64,000 bases of DNA from Aliiglaciecola sp. 3_MG-2023 (GCF_030548205.1 NZ_JAUORV010000011.1:1-64000); one strand, 5' to 3'. Positions 1-6,714 are shown, counted from the stretch's first letter. Notes: a model not told the origin generated them from the letters alone. Made by a program: numbers and translations.

Positions 1-76
1 GACAATAACACGTAGGCTCAGTCGCTTCGCTCCAATTTTAGCCTACGTGTTATTGCCCGTTATGCGGGTGTTAGGT
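1..76 (+). other. attC site (left end outside the window)
   Basis: Right part of an attC. Complementary arms ACACGTAGGCT and AGCCTACGTGT surround a central loop, and the site ends with GCGGGTGTTAGGT (R' box GTTAGGT at 70-76). The R'' box of the preceding cassette is not visible. The site closely resembles the one at 3457-3561. Confidence 0.8.
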
Positions 77-82
77 GCTTTA

Positions 83-475
83 GTGAAAACTGAAAAGGAA
101 CTACTTGCTGAATTTACTGAACTTGTCTTTGGGCAAGGTGATTCAACAATGAAGTTGACTAAAGCTCATATAATGACCTTTCCAATTTCAGATGTACGAC
201 AAGTAGCACAAGACGCCTTAGAAGTTTGCTCTCATATGAAAATTACTCAACGAGAAAATTTAGAGTCAGAACTACTGAATCTTGGTTTACCATCGCTAGT
301 AATTTTAGAAAACCAATCATATAAAACTTTTCTCAAAATTACTTCCAGAGGTAGAATTACCAAAGAGGATGATTGGAGGATGGTGCGCTCCTTATTGGAT
401 ACGGACACACTTAATGAAAACCAAAAAATTTATGCAGCGGAGTTATTAGATAGTTTTGAATATACACGCACCTAA
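83..475 (+). CDS. Cassette protein of unknown function (130 aa), paralogue of 7210-7602
   Basis: I do not recognise the family. The protein is soluble, predicted mostly helical, with no signal peptide, membrane segment or catalytic motif that I can see. I chose the GTG at 83, seven bases after the R' box, because the paralogue at 7210-7602 begins at the matching GTG with the same VKTEKELLAEFTELVFGQ start. No clear Shine-Dalgarno sequence precedes it. The two proteins agree at most positions over their full 130 aa, so both are probably under selection. The stop codon lies inside the R'' box of the next attC, as is usual in cassettes. Confidence 0.75.
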   Translation: MKTEKELLAEFTELVFGQGDSTMKLTKAHIMTFPISDVRQVAQDALEVCSHMKITQRENLESELLNLGLPSLVILENQSYKTFLKITSRGRITKEDDWRMVRSLLDTDTLNENQKIYAAELLDSFEYTRT

Positions 476-586
476 CAAAAACATTATGTTCATTCGCTGC
501 GCTCATTGGGACGCAAACTCGCTGGCTCAGCTCATTCTTCGCAAGTATAGCCAACAAGCTTGCGCCCCATATGTTAAGCGTTATGT
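471..586 (+). other. attC site
   Basis: Starts with CCTAACAAAAACAT and ends with AAGCGTTATGT (R' at 580-586). The inner part CTCGCTGGCT…AGCCAACAAG is nearly shared with the attC at 1339-1438. Confidence 0.85.
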
Positions 587-601
587 GCTTTAAGGTATCT
601 G

Positions 602-982
602 ATGCTGTCAATCACCAATGAAGATAAAGAGAATCAACTTAAACGTTATTGTCAACACTGGTTAAACTTACTTGCCACAAATGAATTTGAAGGTGCGGCA
701 AAGCTCATTGATATCAAAAATAACTACGGTGTTGTATGGGCAGAATCCAAGCTAAGAGACGCAGTTCAAGGTTATTTTGGAAGCAGTGTCCCTGTCAGTT
801 TTCAAAACGAAGATATAGCGAATTGTTACCCTGAGTATCTAGAAACCGATTCAGGCTCATTGATCTTCGGCTTTTACTTACCTGCTAATGGTGATATAAC
901 AGACTTAACTGTTGAATTTGAGTTCGTACCAACAGGAAATCACGAATATGCTGCAACAATCAACGATGTTCACGTGCTCTAG
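602..982 (+). CDS. Cassette protein of unknown function (126 aa)
   Basis: A small acidic soluble protein with no signal peptide. An N-terminal helix-rich part (to about residue 60) is followed by alternating strands ending in DLTVEFEF and a short C-terminal strand. This order is compatible with an NTF2-like/SnoaL-type alpha+beta fold, but that is an inference from layout only. ATG at 602 lies 15 bases after the R' box; AAGG (591-594) is a plausible ribosome binding site. It is the only gene of its cassette. No function is proposed. Confidence 0.7.
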   Translation: MLSITNEDKENQLKRYCQHWLNLLATNEFEGAAKLIDIKNNYGVVWAESKLRDAVQGYFGSSVPVSFQNEDIANCYPEYLETDSGSLIFGFYLPANGDITDLTVEFEFVPTGNHEYAATINDVHVL

Positions 983-990
983 CATGCACG

Positions 991-1096
991 CACATAACAA
1001 GTTGCCTAAGTTCGCCGCAAAAAGCGCGGCTGGGACAAATACTCACTGGGCTTCGCCCAACAACGTTCGCATTTGCCCCTTGGCAAAGCGTTATGT
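991..1096 (+). other. attC site
   Basis: Starts CATAACAAG and ends AAAGCGTTATGT (R' at 1090-1096). The inner arm pair around CTGGGCTTCGCCCAA and the flanking AAATACTC…CATTTGCCCC resemble the attC at 3829-3929. Confidence 0.85.
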
Positions 1097-1121
1097 CACT
1101 TCAAAAAGAGGAATTTTATAA

Positions 1122-1325
1122 ATGGGATCTATTGGAATAACCCAAATATTACTAGTATTTATTATTTGGTGTTTGCCAATTATATTAATAGTTAAATCTA
1201 CCAAAACGACTGGTGGCGAAAAGTTGGCTTGGGTTTTAGCAATTGTTTTTATCTCTTGGTTAGCATGGATATTTTATTTACTTCTAGCACCTATATCTAA
1301 TAACGGTAATATGCATAATAGCTAA
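1122..1325 (+). CDS. Small two-TM cassette protein, superinfection-immunity/PLDc_N-like
   Basis: 67 aa with two membrane segments (about residues 6-23 and 34-56) joined by a short loop containing KTTGGEKLAW. The pattern of helix, Lys/Gly loop, Trp-rich helix and YLL ending is that of small bacterial membrane proteins annotated as superinfection-immunity (T4 Imm-like) or PLDc_N-type. At this length I cannot separate the two. ATG 1122 follows AGAGGA (1107-1112). It is alone in its cassette. If the Imm resemblance holds, it could block phage DNA entry at the inner membrane; that is inference only. Confidence 0.65.
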   Translation: MGSIGITQILLVFIIWCLPIILIVKSTKTTGGEKLAWVLAIVFISWLAWIFYLLLAPISNNGNMHNS

Positions 1326-1338
1326 ATAATGTAAAGTT

Positions 1339-1438
1339 ACATAACAAACGTATGTTTCTGACCCAAACTCGCTGGCTGTGGCTCATTCTTCGCCAAGTTT
1401 AGCCAACAAGTTTGTGCAGTAAATACGGGGTGTTACAT
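1339..1438 (+). other. attC site
   Basis: Starts ACATAACAAACG and ends GGGGTGTTACAT (R' GTTACAT at 1432-1438, a slightly unusual R'). The inner segment is nearly that of the attC at 471-586. Confidence 0.75.
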
Positions 1439-1470
1439 GACATACCAAAATGGAGAATTAGAGAATTAAT

Positions 1471-2142
1471 ATGGAAAAAATAGTTAAGTTACAGCTGGCA
1501 TTATTCTTTAATAATTTAATATTAAGGCCAGATAGCCTCATGAATGGCATAAACTCATCAATGGGAAATCTTTTTGATGCGATGCCGCAGATATTACCAA
1601 TTCCGGCTGATGCCCCAGCAGATATTCCAAGAGTTCAAATGCGTTCGGAAAATGGTAAATACAATTGCAATATTTCTTGCTCTAGAGTCGACTTTATTTT
1701 AAATGGGGATTTCACTGATGAAGCTAGCTGGCCTGATCTAACACGTGATTTCATGGCGAAAGTTAAACTATTTTCTAGCAAGGTATTTGATGACTCAAAA
1801 ATAAACCGGTTTGGTCTTATTGGTAATTTTTTTATACCCGACAAGTCATCTTCCACATCAATGACAAAAAAGTATTTGAAAGTTGATTTAAATACTGCAG
1901 AGGAAATTAACCTTAGATTTAACAAGAGGTCTTCAAGTCATGGGTTTCAGCTAAATAATATTACATCAGTGAATACTGCTATTTTTGAATTGAATGGCAA
2001 GATTGATAAAGGTATTTTTATTGAATTAGATGTTAATAATATACCAACAGAAGATTCTGTAAAATCAGACAACTTGCTCCAGTTAATTGAAAAGCAAATA
2101 CCTTCTTTTTCTCCAGATAAGGTTAAAGGGTTGGTGAAATAA
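1471..2142 (+). CDS. Cassette protein, TIGR04255-like, first gene of a two-gene cassette
   Basis: 223 aa, soluble, no signal peptide. The motifs IPRVQMRSENGKY, INRFGLIGNFF and ELDVNNIP have the style of the sporadically distributed TIGR04255 family, whose function is unknown; this is recognition by eye and not certain. ATG 1471 follows GGAGAATTAGAGAATT. The stop TAA shares its last base with the ATG of the next gene (2142), so the two are translationally coupled inside one cassette. The partner is a small membrane protein, giving a cytosolic-plus-membrane pair. Confidence 0.7.
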   Translation: MEKIVKLQLALFFNNLILRPDSLMNGINSSMGNLFDAMPQILPIPADAPADIPRVQMRSENGKYNCNISCSRVDFILNGDFTDEASWPDLTRDFMAKVKLFSSKVFDDSKINRFGLIGNFFIPDKSSSTSMTKKYLKVDLNTAEEINLRFNKRSSSHGFQLNNITSVNTAIFELNGKIDKGIFIELDVNNIPTEDSVKSDNLLQLIEKQIPSFSPDKVKGLVK

Positions 2143-2477
2143 TGAGTGGGTCTTCAACAAGTCAATCAGCCATTCCTTCAAGTTCGTCTGCGCTTCCTAA
2201 TGAACTGCAAGCATGGCAGCAAAAAGCAATTGAAAATGCAGCCAAACCTAAAACCCCAGCCCAGATACGTGCTGCGGGCGACGTGAAGGTGAAAGTTGGA
2301 GTTTTATGCTTAGTCGGTTTGATCTGTTCGATTCTTGCTATTTTTGGTGGTGTTGTTTTTGTTAGAACACCTGAGCATGCAAAAGATTTTTGGGTGATTA
2401 TAGCGCCAATCATTACCGCTGGAGTGACTGGAACAATTGCATTCTTAACTGGTGAAAAAGCAGGCTCTGGAAAATAA
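2142..2477 (+). CDS. Small membrane protein coupled to the upstream cassette gene
   Basis: 111 aa. A Ser-rich, probably disordered cytosolic N-terminus (residues 1-20) leads to a helical stretch and two membrane segments, about 50-73 and 83-102, ending in a short GEKAGSGK tail. The family is not recognised. The start codon overlaps the stop of the preceding gene (TAATG), so the two products are probably made in fixed ratio. As the membrane partner of a soluble protein on a mobile cassette it is compatible with an immunity, toxin or defence role, but nothing in the sequence proves this. Confidence 0.75.
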   Translation: MSGSSTSQSAIPSSSSALPNELQAWQQKAIENAAKPKTPAQIRAAGDVKVKVGVLCLVGLICSILAIFGGVVFVRTPEHAKDFWVIIAPIITAGVTGTIAFLTGEKAGSGK

Positions 2478-2478
2478 T

Positions 2479-2558
2479 CATGTAACAAAAACATGTTTAG
2501 GACTGCTTTCTCCGTGGCTTCGCCACTACAAAAGCAGCCCAAAATGTAAGCGTTATAT
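2479..2558 (+). other. attC site
   Basis: Starts CATGTAACAAAAACATG and ends AAGCGTTATAT (R' at 2552-2558). Arms GGACTGCTTT / AAAGCAGCCC flank a central GTGGCTTCGCCAC hairpin. Confidence 0.85.
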
Positions 2559-2576
2559 GCAAAAGGAGAATCGCGT

Positions 2577-2801
2577 ATGAATATCAATGCAACACTATTA
2601 GGAGAGATAATATTTTTCTCTGGGATCGTTATCGGCGTTCTTAGTTATTATTTGGCTAAACGTAAAACTAGCACACCTAAAATAGCTACATTTATAGGCG
2701 TGCTATTAGCATTTATTCCGCCACTCGGTTTAATTTATATTGCCATTCTAGTGTTAAAAAAAGACATTAATCAAAATAATACTGGTGAGGCTGTTGAGTA
2801 A
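2577..2801 (+). CDS. Small two-TM cassette protein of unknown function
   Basis: 74 aa, two hydrophobic segments (about residues 8-26 and 35-59) separated by the basic loop KRKTSTPK, with a hydrophilic C-terminus. No family recognised. ATG 2577 lies 18 bases after the R' box and is preceded by AAAGGAG (2561-2567). The protein is the sole product of its cassette. Confidence 0.65.
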   Translation: MNINATLLGEIIFFSGIVIGVLSYYLAKRKTSTPKIATFIGVLLAFIPPLGLIYIAILVLKKDINQNNTGEAVE

Positions 2802-2806
2802 TTTGC

Positions 2807-2870
2807 ATATAACAAACAAATTATGGCGGGACGCGCAAACAGCGCGCGCCGCTTATTTGAGGCGTTATAC
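2807..2870 (+). other. attC site (short)
   Basis: Compact 64-base site. R'' GCATATAACAAAC, arms around GCGGGACGCGC / GCGCGCGCCGC, and R' GCGTTATAC (GTTATAC at 2864-2870). Confidence 0.8.
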
Positions 2871-2878
2871 GCAATTGG

Positions 2879-3169
2879 TCAGAATAACTTTTTAACATCG
2901 CGGTAAAAGTTTTCATGAGAGCCAAGTGCTATCAATTCAAGTATTACAGTGCCATCCTCGTAGCTGTAACCGAGTAAGGTTAACTGTTTAACCATCTTGA
3001 ACTTGTACACGCGAAGAAAGGCTAGGTCGCCTTTTTTTTGCTCTCCTAGTAGAGGATCGTCCATCAGTTCCTTTACTGCTTTATCCAAGTCTTTTTTCTG
3101 GTTCTGATGTAACTTCTTTACTGCTCTCTTGAAATTAGCTGTCTGTAAAACACTGGTAATCTTAGCCAA
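2879..3169 (-). CDS. Type II toxin, RelE/ParE family
   Basis: 96 aa, the usual length for the superfamily. The N-terminal helix carries ANFKRAVKKLHQNQKKDL, the central part LAFLRVYKFK, and the C-terminus the family-typical LIALGSHENFYRDVKK. RelE/ParE toxins either cleave mRNA in the ribosome or poison gyrase; the sequence alone does not tell which. The gene lies antisense to the array, downstream of and overlapping by 8 bases its antitoxin gene. Antitoxin-first order and an autonomous promoter fit a self-contained cassette that stabilises the array. Confidence 0.85.
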   Translation of the reverse strand: MAKITSVLQTANFKRAVKKLHQNQKKDLDKAVKELMDDPLLGEQKKGDLAFLRVYKFKMVKQLTLLGYSYEDGTVILELIALGSHENFYRDVKKLF

Positions 3170-3383
3170 AATCGTAAGGCTCCAACTTTCCTGCCTCTTT
3201 TTCCGCTTTGGAAATAATTGCCTGTTTTACGAATTCGTATGGTAAATCAGGATTATCTTCCATCATTTCGCCTATCTTTGCCCAATGCTCAATCTGTTTT
3301 GGCATAGTTCGGTTTAGTGCTTTTCCCATAATGGTCGCTTTCTCAACTAAATTCTGGTCTAGTCTTACGCTCGCTGTTGCCAT
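3162..3383 (-). CDS. Antitoxin, ParD-like (ribbon-helix-helix)
   Basis: 73 aa. The N-terminus MATASVRLDQNLVEKATIMG is the short strand plus helix of a ribbon-helix-helix DNA-binding domain, and the remainder resembles the ParD_like antitoxin family (LNRTMPKQIEHWAKIG). It should neutralise the toxin encoded immediately downstream and repress the shared promoter. ATG on the minus strand at 3383 is preceded by TAGGAGAC. A perfect 7-base inverted repeat upstream (3413-3431) is the obvious operator. Confidence 0.85.
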   Translation of the reverse strand: MATASVRLDQNLVEKATIMGKALNRTMPKQIEHWAKIGEMMEDNPDLPYEFVKQAIISKAEKEAGKLEPYDFG

Positions 3384-3412
3384 AACATGTCTCCTAATAG
3401 TTCACCATCACA

Positions 3413-3431
3413 TTGTAGCAATGCGCTACAA
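3413..3431 (-). promoter_or_regulatory. Candidate operator of the reversed toxin-antitoxin cassette
   Basis: Inverted repeat TTGTAGC-AATGC-GCTACAA, 30-48 bases upstream of the antitoxin start. Its position and symmetry fit a site for the ribbon-helix-helix antitoxin. A related GCTACA element precedes the higBA cassette at 3935-3963. Confidence 0.6.
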
Positions 3432-3456
3432 GTGTGGCAAGTTGCGTATGGTAAAC

Positions 3457-3561
3457 GCATTAACACTCGCTGCGCTCGCTAGGGACAAAAACACGTAGGC
3501 TCCCTGCGTTTCGCTTGGTATTTTAGCCTACGTATTTTTGCCCGTTATGCGGGTGTTAGTG
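3457..3561 (+). other. attC site
   Basis: Starts near GCATTAACACTCGC and ends GCGGGTGTTAGTG (R'-like GTTAGTG at 3555-3561). The arms ACACGTAGGCT / AGCCTACGT match the attC at 1-76. Confidence 0.8.
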
Positions 3562-3565
3562 TTCA

Positions 3566-3841
3566 ATGAAAATTAGACCAAGTAACAAATTGCTGTTGAA
3601 AATGTTAAAACGCATATTAATTATGTGTTTGTTATTTTGGCTACCTTATGAAATATGGACGACTCCTGCATTTTACTGTGTTGATTTGTTGGTGATTGAA
3701 TTTTGTGGCGAAGAAAATAAAAATGGTTTGCTTTATTTCGTTTTCGGATTGGATGCATTGCTAGCTATTTATCTTTTACTCCCATTCTTTGCTTTTAGTG
3801 CATTAAAATTTACTATCAGGTCAAAGAACACTAACAAATGA
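3566..3841 (+). CDS. Small two-TM cassette protein of unknown function
   Basis: 91 aa. Two hydrophobic segments (about 13-30 and 54-77) flank a Cys-containing loop with AFYCVDLLVIEFCGEEN, whose two Cys could form a disulfide if the loop is periplasmic. The basic N-terminus suggests it stays cytosolic. No family recognised. ATG 3566 lies four bases after the R' box with no convincing ribosome binding site. The stop lies inside the next attC. Confidence 0.65.
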   Translation: MKIRPSNKLLLKMLKRILIMCLLFWLPYEIWTTPAFYCVDLLVIEFCGEENKNGLLYFVFGLDALLAIYLLLPFFAFSALKFTIRSKNTNK

Positions 3842-3929
3842 ATTATGTTGTTCATAAACTCACTGGGACAAATACTCGCTGGCCTTCGGCCAAAGCACTT
3901 GCATTTGCCCCATATTCAAATCGTTAGGC
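3829..3929 (+). other. attC site
   Basis: Starts CACTAACAAATG and ends AATCGTTAGGC (R' at 3923-3929). The central GCTGGCCTTCGGCCAAAGC hairpin and the flanking AAATACTC…CATTTGCCCC resemble the attC at 991-1096. Confidence 0.85.
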
Positions 3930-3934
3930 GCTAA

Positions 3935-3963
3935 GTTGTACCGCGTTGCGCAATACGCTACAC
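3935..3963 (+). promoter_or_regulatory. Candidate promoter/operator of the higBA cassette
   Basis: Contains the 8-base palindrome TTGCGCAA (3946-3953) between GTTGTA and GCTACAC, 8 to 36 bases before the higB start. A symmetric site here suits autorepression by HigA. A Shine-Dalgarno sequence before higB is not evident. Confidence 0.5.
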
Positions 3964-3970
3964 TCCTTCT

Positions 3971-4249
3971 ATGATTAAGTCATTTAAACATAAGGGTCTG
4001 AAGCTGTTTTTCGAAAAAGGAAAAACTTCAGGCATACAGACTAAGCACGCGAAAAAACTTCGTATGCAATTAGCTGCTATCCACACCGCACAAGATATTG
4101 ATGACATTAATTTGCCCGGCTTCTCTCTTCACCAACTCAAAGGAGAAAGGTCTAATATTTGGTCGATATCAATCAACGGTAATTGGAGAGTAACTTTCGA
4201 GTTCACGGATGGTAATGCTTACATCTTAAATTACGAGGATTATCACTAA
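3971..4249 (+). CDS. higB: HigB-type toxin (RelE superfamily mRNA interferase)
   Basis: 92 aa, standard length for HigB. The N-terminal MIKSFKHKGLKLFFEKG, the central LPGFSLHQLKGE and the C-terminal WSISINGNWRVTFEF are characteristic of the HigB/RelE-like plasmid-maintenance toxins, which cleave mRNA on the ribosome. The toxin precedes its antitoxin, the reverse of most type II modules and typical of higBA. Stop and start of the pair overlap (TAATG at 4247-4251). It forms one integron cassette with higA. Confidence 0.92.
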   Translation: MIKSFKHKGLKLFFEKGKTSGIQTKHAKKLRMQLAAIHTAQDIDDINLPGFSLHQLKGERSNIWSISINGNWRVTFEFTDGNAYILNYEDYH

Positions 4250-4542
4250 TGAATATGCATAACCCACCACATCCTGGTGAATTTATTGAGTCCATTTACA
4301 TGGAACCACACGGCATAAGTTGCAGGACACTTGCGACTCATCTTGGTGTTGCCGCTTCTACACTAAATCGTGTCGTTAAGGGAAAAAGTGCAGTAACGCC
4401 AGAAATGGCATTAAGGCTATCAAAAGTATTAGGGCGCAGCCCTGAAAGCTGGCTTAGCATGCAAGACAATTACGAGCTATGGCAGGCGAAGCGGAACATC
4501 AACTTGGATAACGTGCAGCCAATAGATCTGCATGCCACCTAA
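4249..4542 (+). CDS. higA: HigA-type antitoxin (XRE family)
   Basis: 97 aa. Begins MNMHNPPHPGEFIESIYMEP, the hallmark of HigA antitoxins, followed by a helix-turn-helix (about residues 23-60: CRTLATHLGVAASTLNRVVKG) and the family-typical LGRSPESWLSMQDNYELW. It should bind and neutralise HigB and repress the shared promoter. It is translationally coupled to higB. The stop codon falls within the R'' box of the next attC. Confidence 0.93.
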   Translation: MNMHNPPHPGEFIESIYMEPHGISCRTLATHLGVAASTLNRVVKGKSAVTPEMALRLSKVLGRSPESWLSMQDNYELWQAKRNINLDNVQPIDLHAT

Positions 4543-4645
4543 CAAAAAAATTAAGTTCGCCCGCTGTGCGGGCTGGGACGCAAACACGCAGGGCGGCTTC
4601 GCCATTATACCCTACGTGCCTGCGCCCCTTATTGAAAAGTTAGAT
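4537..4645 (+). other. attC site
   Basis: Starts CACCTAACAAAAAAAT and ends AAAAGTTAGAT (R' at 4639-4645). Inner sequence (GCAGGGCGGCTTCGCC…) is almost the same as the attCs at 5225-5333 and 6709-6830. Confidence 0.85.
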
Positions 4646-4649
4646 AACC

Positions 4650-5222
4650 ATGGAAAAAATTGTGCTCGTCTTATTCTTTCTTTTACTTTTCAGTAGCGAG
4701 GCCAAAGCTGAATACGATCCTTGCTCACTTGATAACTATCCAGTAGTTCAAACAAAAGAGTTAGGTCATTCGCCGTCTATCGAACACCCCGCCGTGTATT
4801 TAGCCAACGAAAACTCTAGAGTTTATTTGTCGGTATCAGATTTAATCGAACTTTCTACATCGAACCCCAACCCTTATATTCCCTACCTAGACGAAACCAT
4901 TAATTACTTTACGAACAGCCTCAAAGTAATAACAAAACCAGCCAAGAACATTAGCTTCTTACAACCTGATTTAAGCTCCTTGGAAGGGAAAGAGCAACAA
5001 ATTGCTATTAACGTTTATAGTTTCATAATCAAAGGTTTTCAAGCGGGCCTTTTCAATTCAAAAGCAATGGTTATGGTTAATGGCAACATTGTTTCTTCCA
5101 GCATATTCACCCTTCAAAAAGGTGAAGAACCAAACCCAATTGACGAATACAGTAAAGTGCATAAGATTAAATTCATTAGTAATGGAACACTTATTTATGA
5201 CTCGTGTTGGATGGATAAGTAA
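4650..5222 (+). CDS. Secreted cassette protein of unknown function
   Basis: 190 aa with a clear signal peptide (Lys, then LVLFFLLLF, then cleavage after SSEAKA, about residue 20). The mature part has one Cys near each end (YDPCSL and YDSCWMDK), which could form a disulfide in the periplasm. The middle is mixed alpha/beta with no motif I recognise. ATG 4650 follows the R' box by four bases; no strong ribosome binding site. It is the only gene of its cassette. Confidence 0.7.
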   Translation: MEKIVLVLFFLLLFSSEAKAEYDPCSLDNYPVVQTKELGHSPSIEHPAVYLANENSRVYLSVSDLIELSTSNPNPYIPYLDETINYFTNSLKVITKPAKNISFLQPDLSSLEGKEQQIAINVYSFIIKGFQAGLFNSKAMVMVNGNIVSSSIFTLQKGEEPNPIDEYSKVHKIKFISNGTLIYDSCWMDK

Positions 5223-5224
5223 GT

Positions 5225-5333
5225 CATCTAACAAAAAAATCAAGCTCGCCCGCTACGCGGGCTGGGACGCATACACGCAGGGCGGCTTCGCCATTATACC
5301 CTAAGTGCCTGCGCCCTTATTTAAAAGTTATGC
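5225..5333 (+). other. attC site
   Basis: Starts CATCTAACAAAAAAATC and ends AAAAGTTATGC (R' at 5327-5333). Nearly identical to the attC at 4537-4645. Confidence 0.88.
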
Positions 5334-5345
5334 CTCGGGGGAACA

Positions 5346-5816
5346 ATGAGTAATATTCGATTTAAAGATGGGCGAGAACATAGGCTTACAATTAGCAAAC
5401 CTACAGAAGCTGACCCAGTTTTGATTGCTTGTCCTAAATGCTCAAGTAAAGCTGTAGTTATTCCCCTCGGGGAAGATAAAGTCCGAGCATCTTGTGTTGA
5501 ATGCGGATATACCATGGATAAATCATCAAATGGGCGTATATTTTATTGGAATAGCGATAACCCAACTGATGGTCACTTTGGTTTTGACTTATGGTTAAGA
5601 ACTAATTGTGTTGGAAATTCTCTATGGGCTTTCAATAAGGAGCACTTAAAGTTCCTGGAATCTTACGTTTCAGCCAATCTGAGAGAGAGAAAAGAAGATG
5701 AAGAATTGGGTTGGCGTAATGCTTCCTTAGCGAGCAGGCTACCCAAATGGATAAAATCATCAAAAAACAGAATTGCACTACTGAAGGCCATAAATGAGCT
5801 TAAAGCAAAGGCATAA
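5346..5816 (+). CDS. Zinc-ribbon cassette protein of unknown function
   Basis: 156 aa, soluble. Residues 29-53 hold two CxxC knuckles (C29/C32 and C50/C53, CPKC and CVEC) typical of a zinc ribbon. The region after them (about 75-156) is rich in Trp and Arg (FDLWLRT, SLASRLPKWIKS) and predicted helical, resembling small zinc-ribbon proteins of unknown role seen in other proteobacteria. ATG 5346 is preceded by GGGGGAAC. A role in nucleic-acid or protein binding is possible but not shown. Confidence 0.7.
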   Translation: MSNIRFKDGREHRLTISKPTEADPVLIACPKCSSKAVVIPLGEDKVRASCVECGYTMDKSSNGRIFYWNSDNPTDGHFGFDLWLRTNCVGNSLWAFNKEHLKFLESYVSANLRERKEDEELGWRNASLASRLPKWIKSSKNRIALLKAINELKAKA

Positions 5817-5888
5817 CAAACACAGGTTGTCGGAACGCGTTTCCGCTCCTTCGTTGCTACAAGTCGTCCCCAAATGCGGACGTTAGCT
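5809..5888 (+). other. attC site
   Basis: Starts AGGCATAACAAACAC and ends GCGGACGTTAGCT (R' at 5882-5888). Arms AGGTTGTCGGAACG / CAAGTCGTCCCC. Confidence 0.85.
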
Positions 5889-5900
5889 GTCAGGAGAGTC

Positions 5901-6359
5901 ATGGACTGTAGCGAATTCAAAAAATGTTGGATTGAAGGTGATATTAATTCCCTCGATAGTAATCTCCAAGAAATGGTGATGGATCATTTTCGTTCTTGTT
6001 CGGAATGCAGCTATGCAGTACTTGTAGACACCCTTGAGAAAAGAGGAGTGGCCGTAGCTGATTACCCTTGTGCTCATATGGCCCAATATGCAGAGTTCTA
6101 TTGTGAACAGCATCCGAACCCAAAAGATTGCAATGATGCCACTATACATTATGATGAAGTGTTCGATGAATATTCCATTCCGCATGGTGATGGTAACAGC
6201 CAGCTTACTATAAATAATTGCCCATGGTGCGGCGCTAAGTTGCCAGAAAGTAAGCGGGATTTATGGTTTGATACTCTGGAATCGATTGGCTACGATGATC
6301 CTTGGGATCAAGAAATACCTGAAAAATATAAATCGAAGTCATGGAGGCAACACAGCTAA
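5901..6359 (+). CDS. Cys-rich cassette protein, zf-HC2-like N-terminus plus DUF6980-like C-terminus
   Basis: 152 aa. Residues 29-36 read HFRSCSEC (H-x3-C-x2-C), the zinc-binding pattern of anti-sigma-like zf-HC2 domains. From about residue 54 the protein looks like the DUF6980 family: paired Cys at 57, 68 and 77, then CPWCGAKLPESKRDLWF (107-123) and DDPWDQEIPEKYKS. The combination looks like two small metal-binding modules joined. ATG 5901 follows AGGAGAG (5892-5898). The usual attC after it is reduced to a stub, so its C-terminus may run into old attC sequence (SWRQHS). Confidence 0.75.
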   Translation: MDCSEFKKCWIEGDINSLDSNLQEMVMDHFRSCSECSYAVLVDTLEKRGVAVADYPCAHMAQYAEFYCEQHPNPKDCNDATIHYDEVFDEYSIPHGDGNSQLTINNCPWCGAKLPESKRDLWFDTLESIGYDDPWDQEIPEKYKSKSWRQHS

Positions 6360-6373
6360 AGCGGGCGTTAGGT
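6353..6373 (+). other. Degenerate attC remnant
   Basis: Only AGCTAAAGCGGGCGTTAGGT remains between two cassette genes: an R' box GTTAGGT (6367-6373) with no R'' box and no palindrome. The two neighbouring cassettes are probably fused and would move as one unit. Confidence 0.55.
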
Positions 6374-6390
6374 GCTACAAAGGATTTTTT

Positions 6391-6714
6391 ATGGAAACAG
6401 GTTTTTTAATACTCTCAATATCCTGCTTAAGCGGTTTTATATATTTAATCATTGGCTATCTGCTTAGCTTCAAGCAAAAAGCGGATGTGCTTAACGGAAT
6501 AGATTTTTCTAAAATTTCCGACCTACCTGCTTTCTGCAAATACGTAGGTAATAGCTTTTTATTATCATGTGTAGTACTAATCTTAGCTGGGGTTTTGGTT
6601 TACTTAGCTTATTTAAACCTTTTACTGTTTATAGCTATTTTTGTTTTCTTCTCGGTATTGCCCATTATCAATGTCGTCAAAGCTATGCGTAAGTTTCAAA
6701 AAAGTGCTTCGTAA
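6391..6714 (+). CDS. Small membrane cassette protein of unknown function
   Basis: 107 aa from the ATG at 6391, chosen because it follows AAAGGATTTTTT and the R' remnant; the frame is open upstream but that part is the previous gene in another frame. Three hydrophobic stretches, about 4-25, 48-66 and 70-92, with a basic C-terminus (KAMRKFQKSAS). No family recognised. The stop lies at the start of the next attC. Confidence 0.65.
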   Translation: METGFLILSISCLSGFIYLIIGYLLSFKQKADVLNGIDFSKISDLPAFCKYVGNSFLLSCVVLILAGVLVYLAYLNLLLFIAIFVFFSVLPIINVVKAMRKFQKSAS

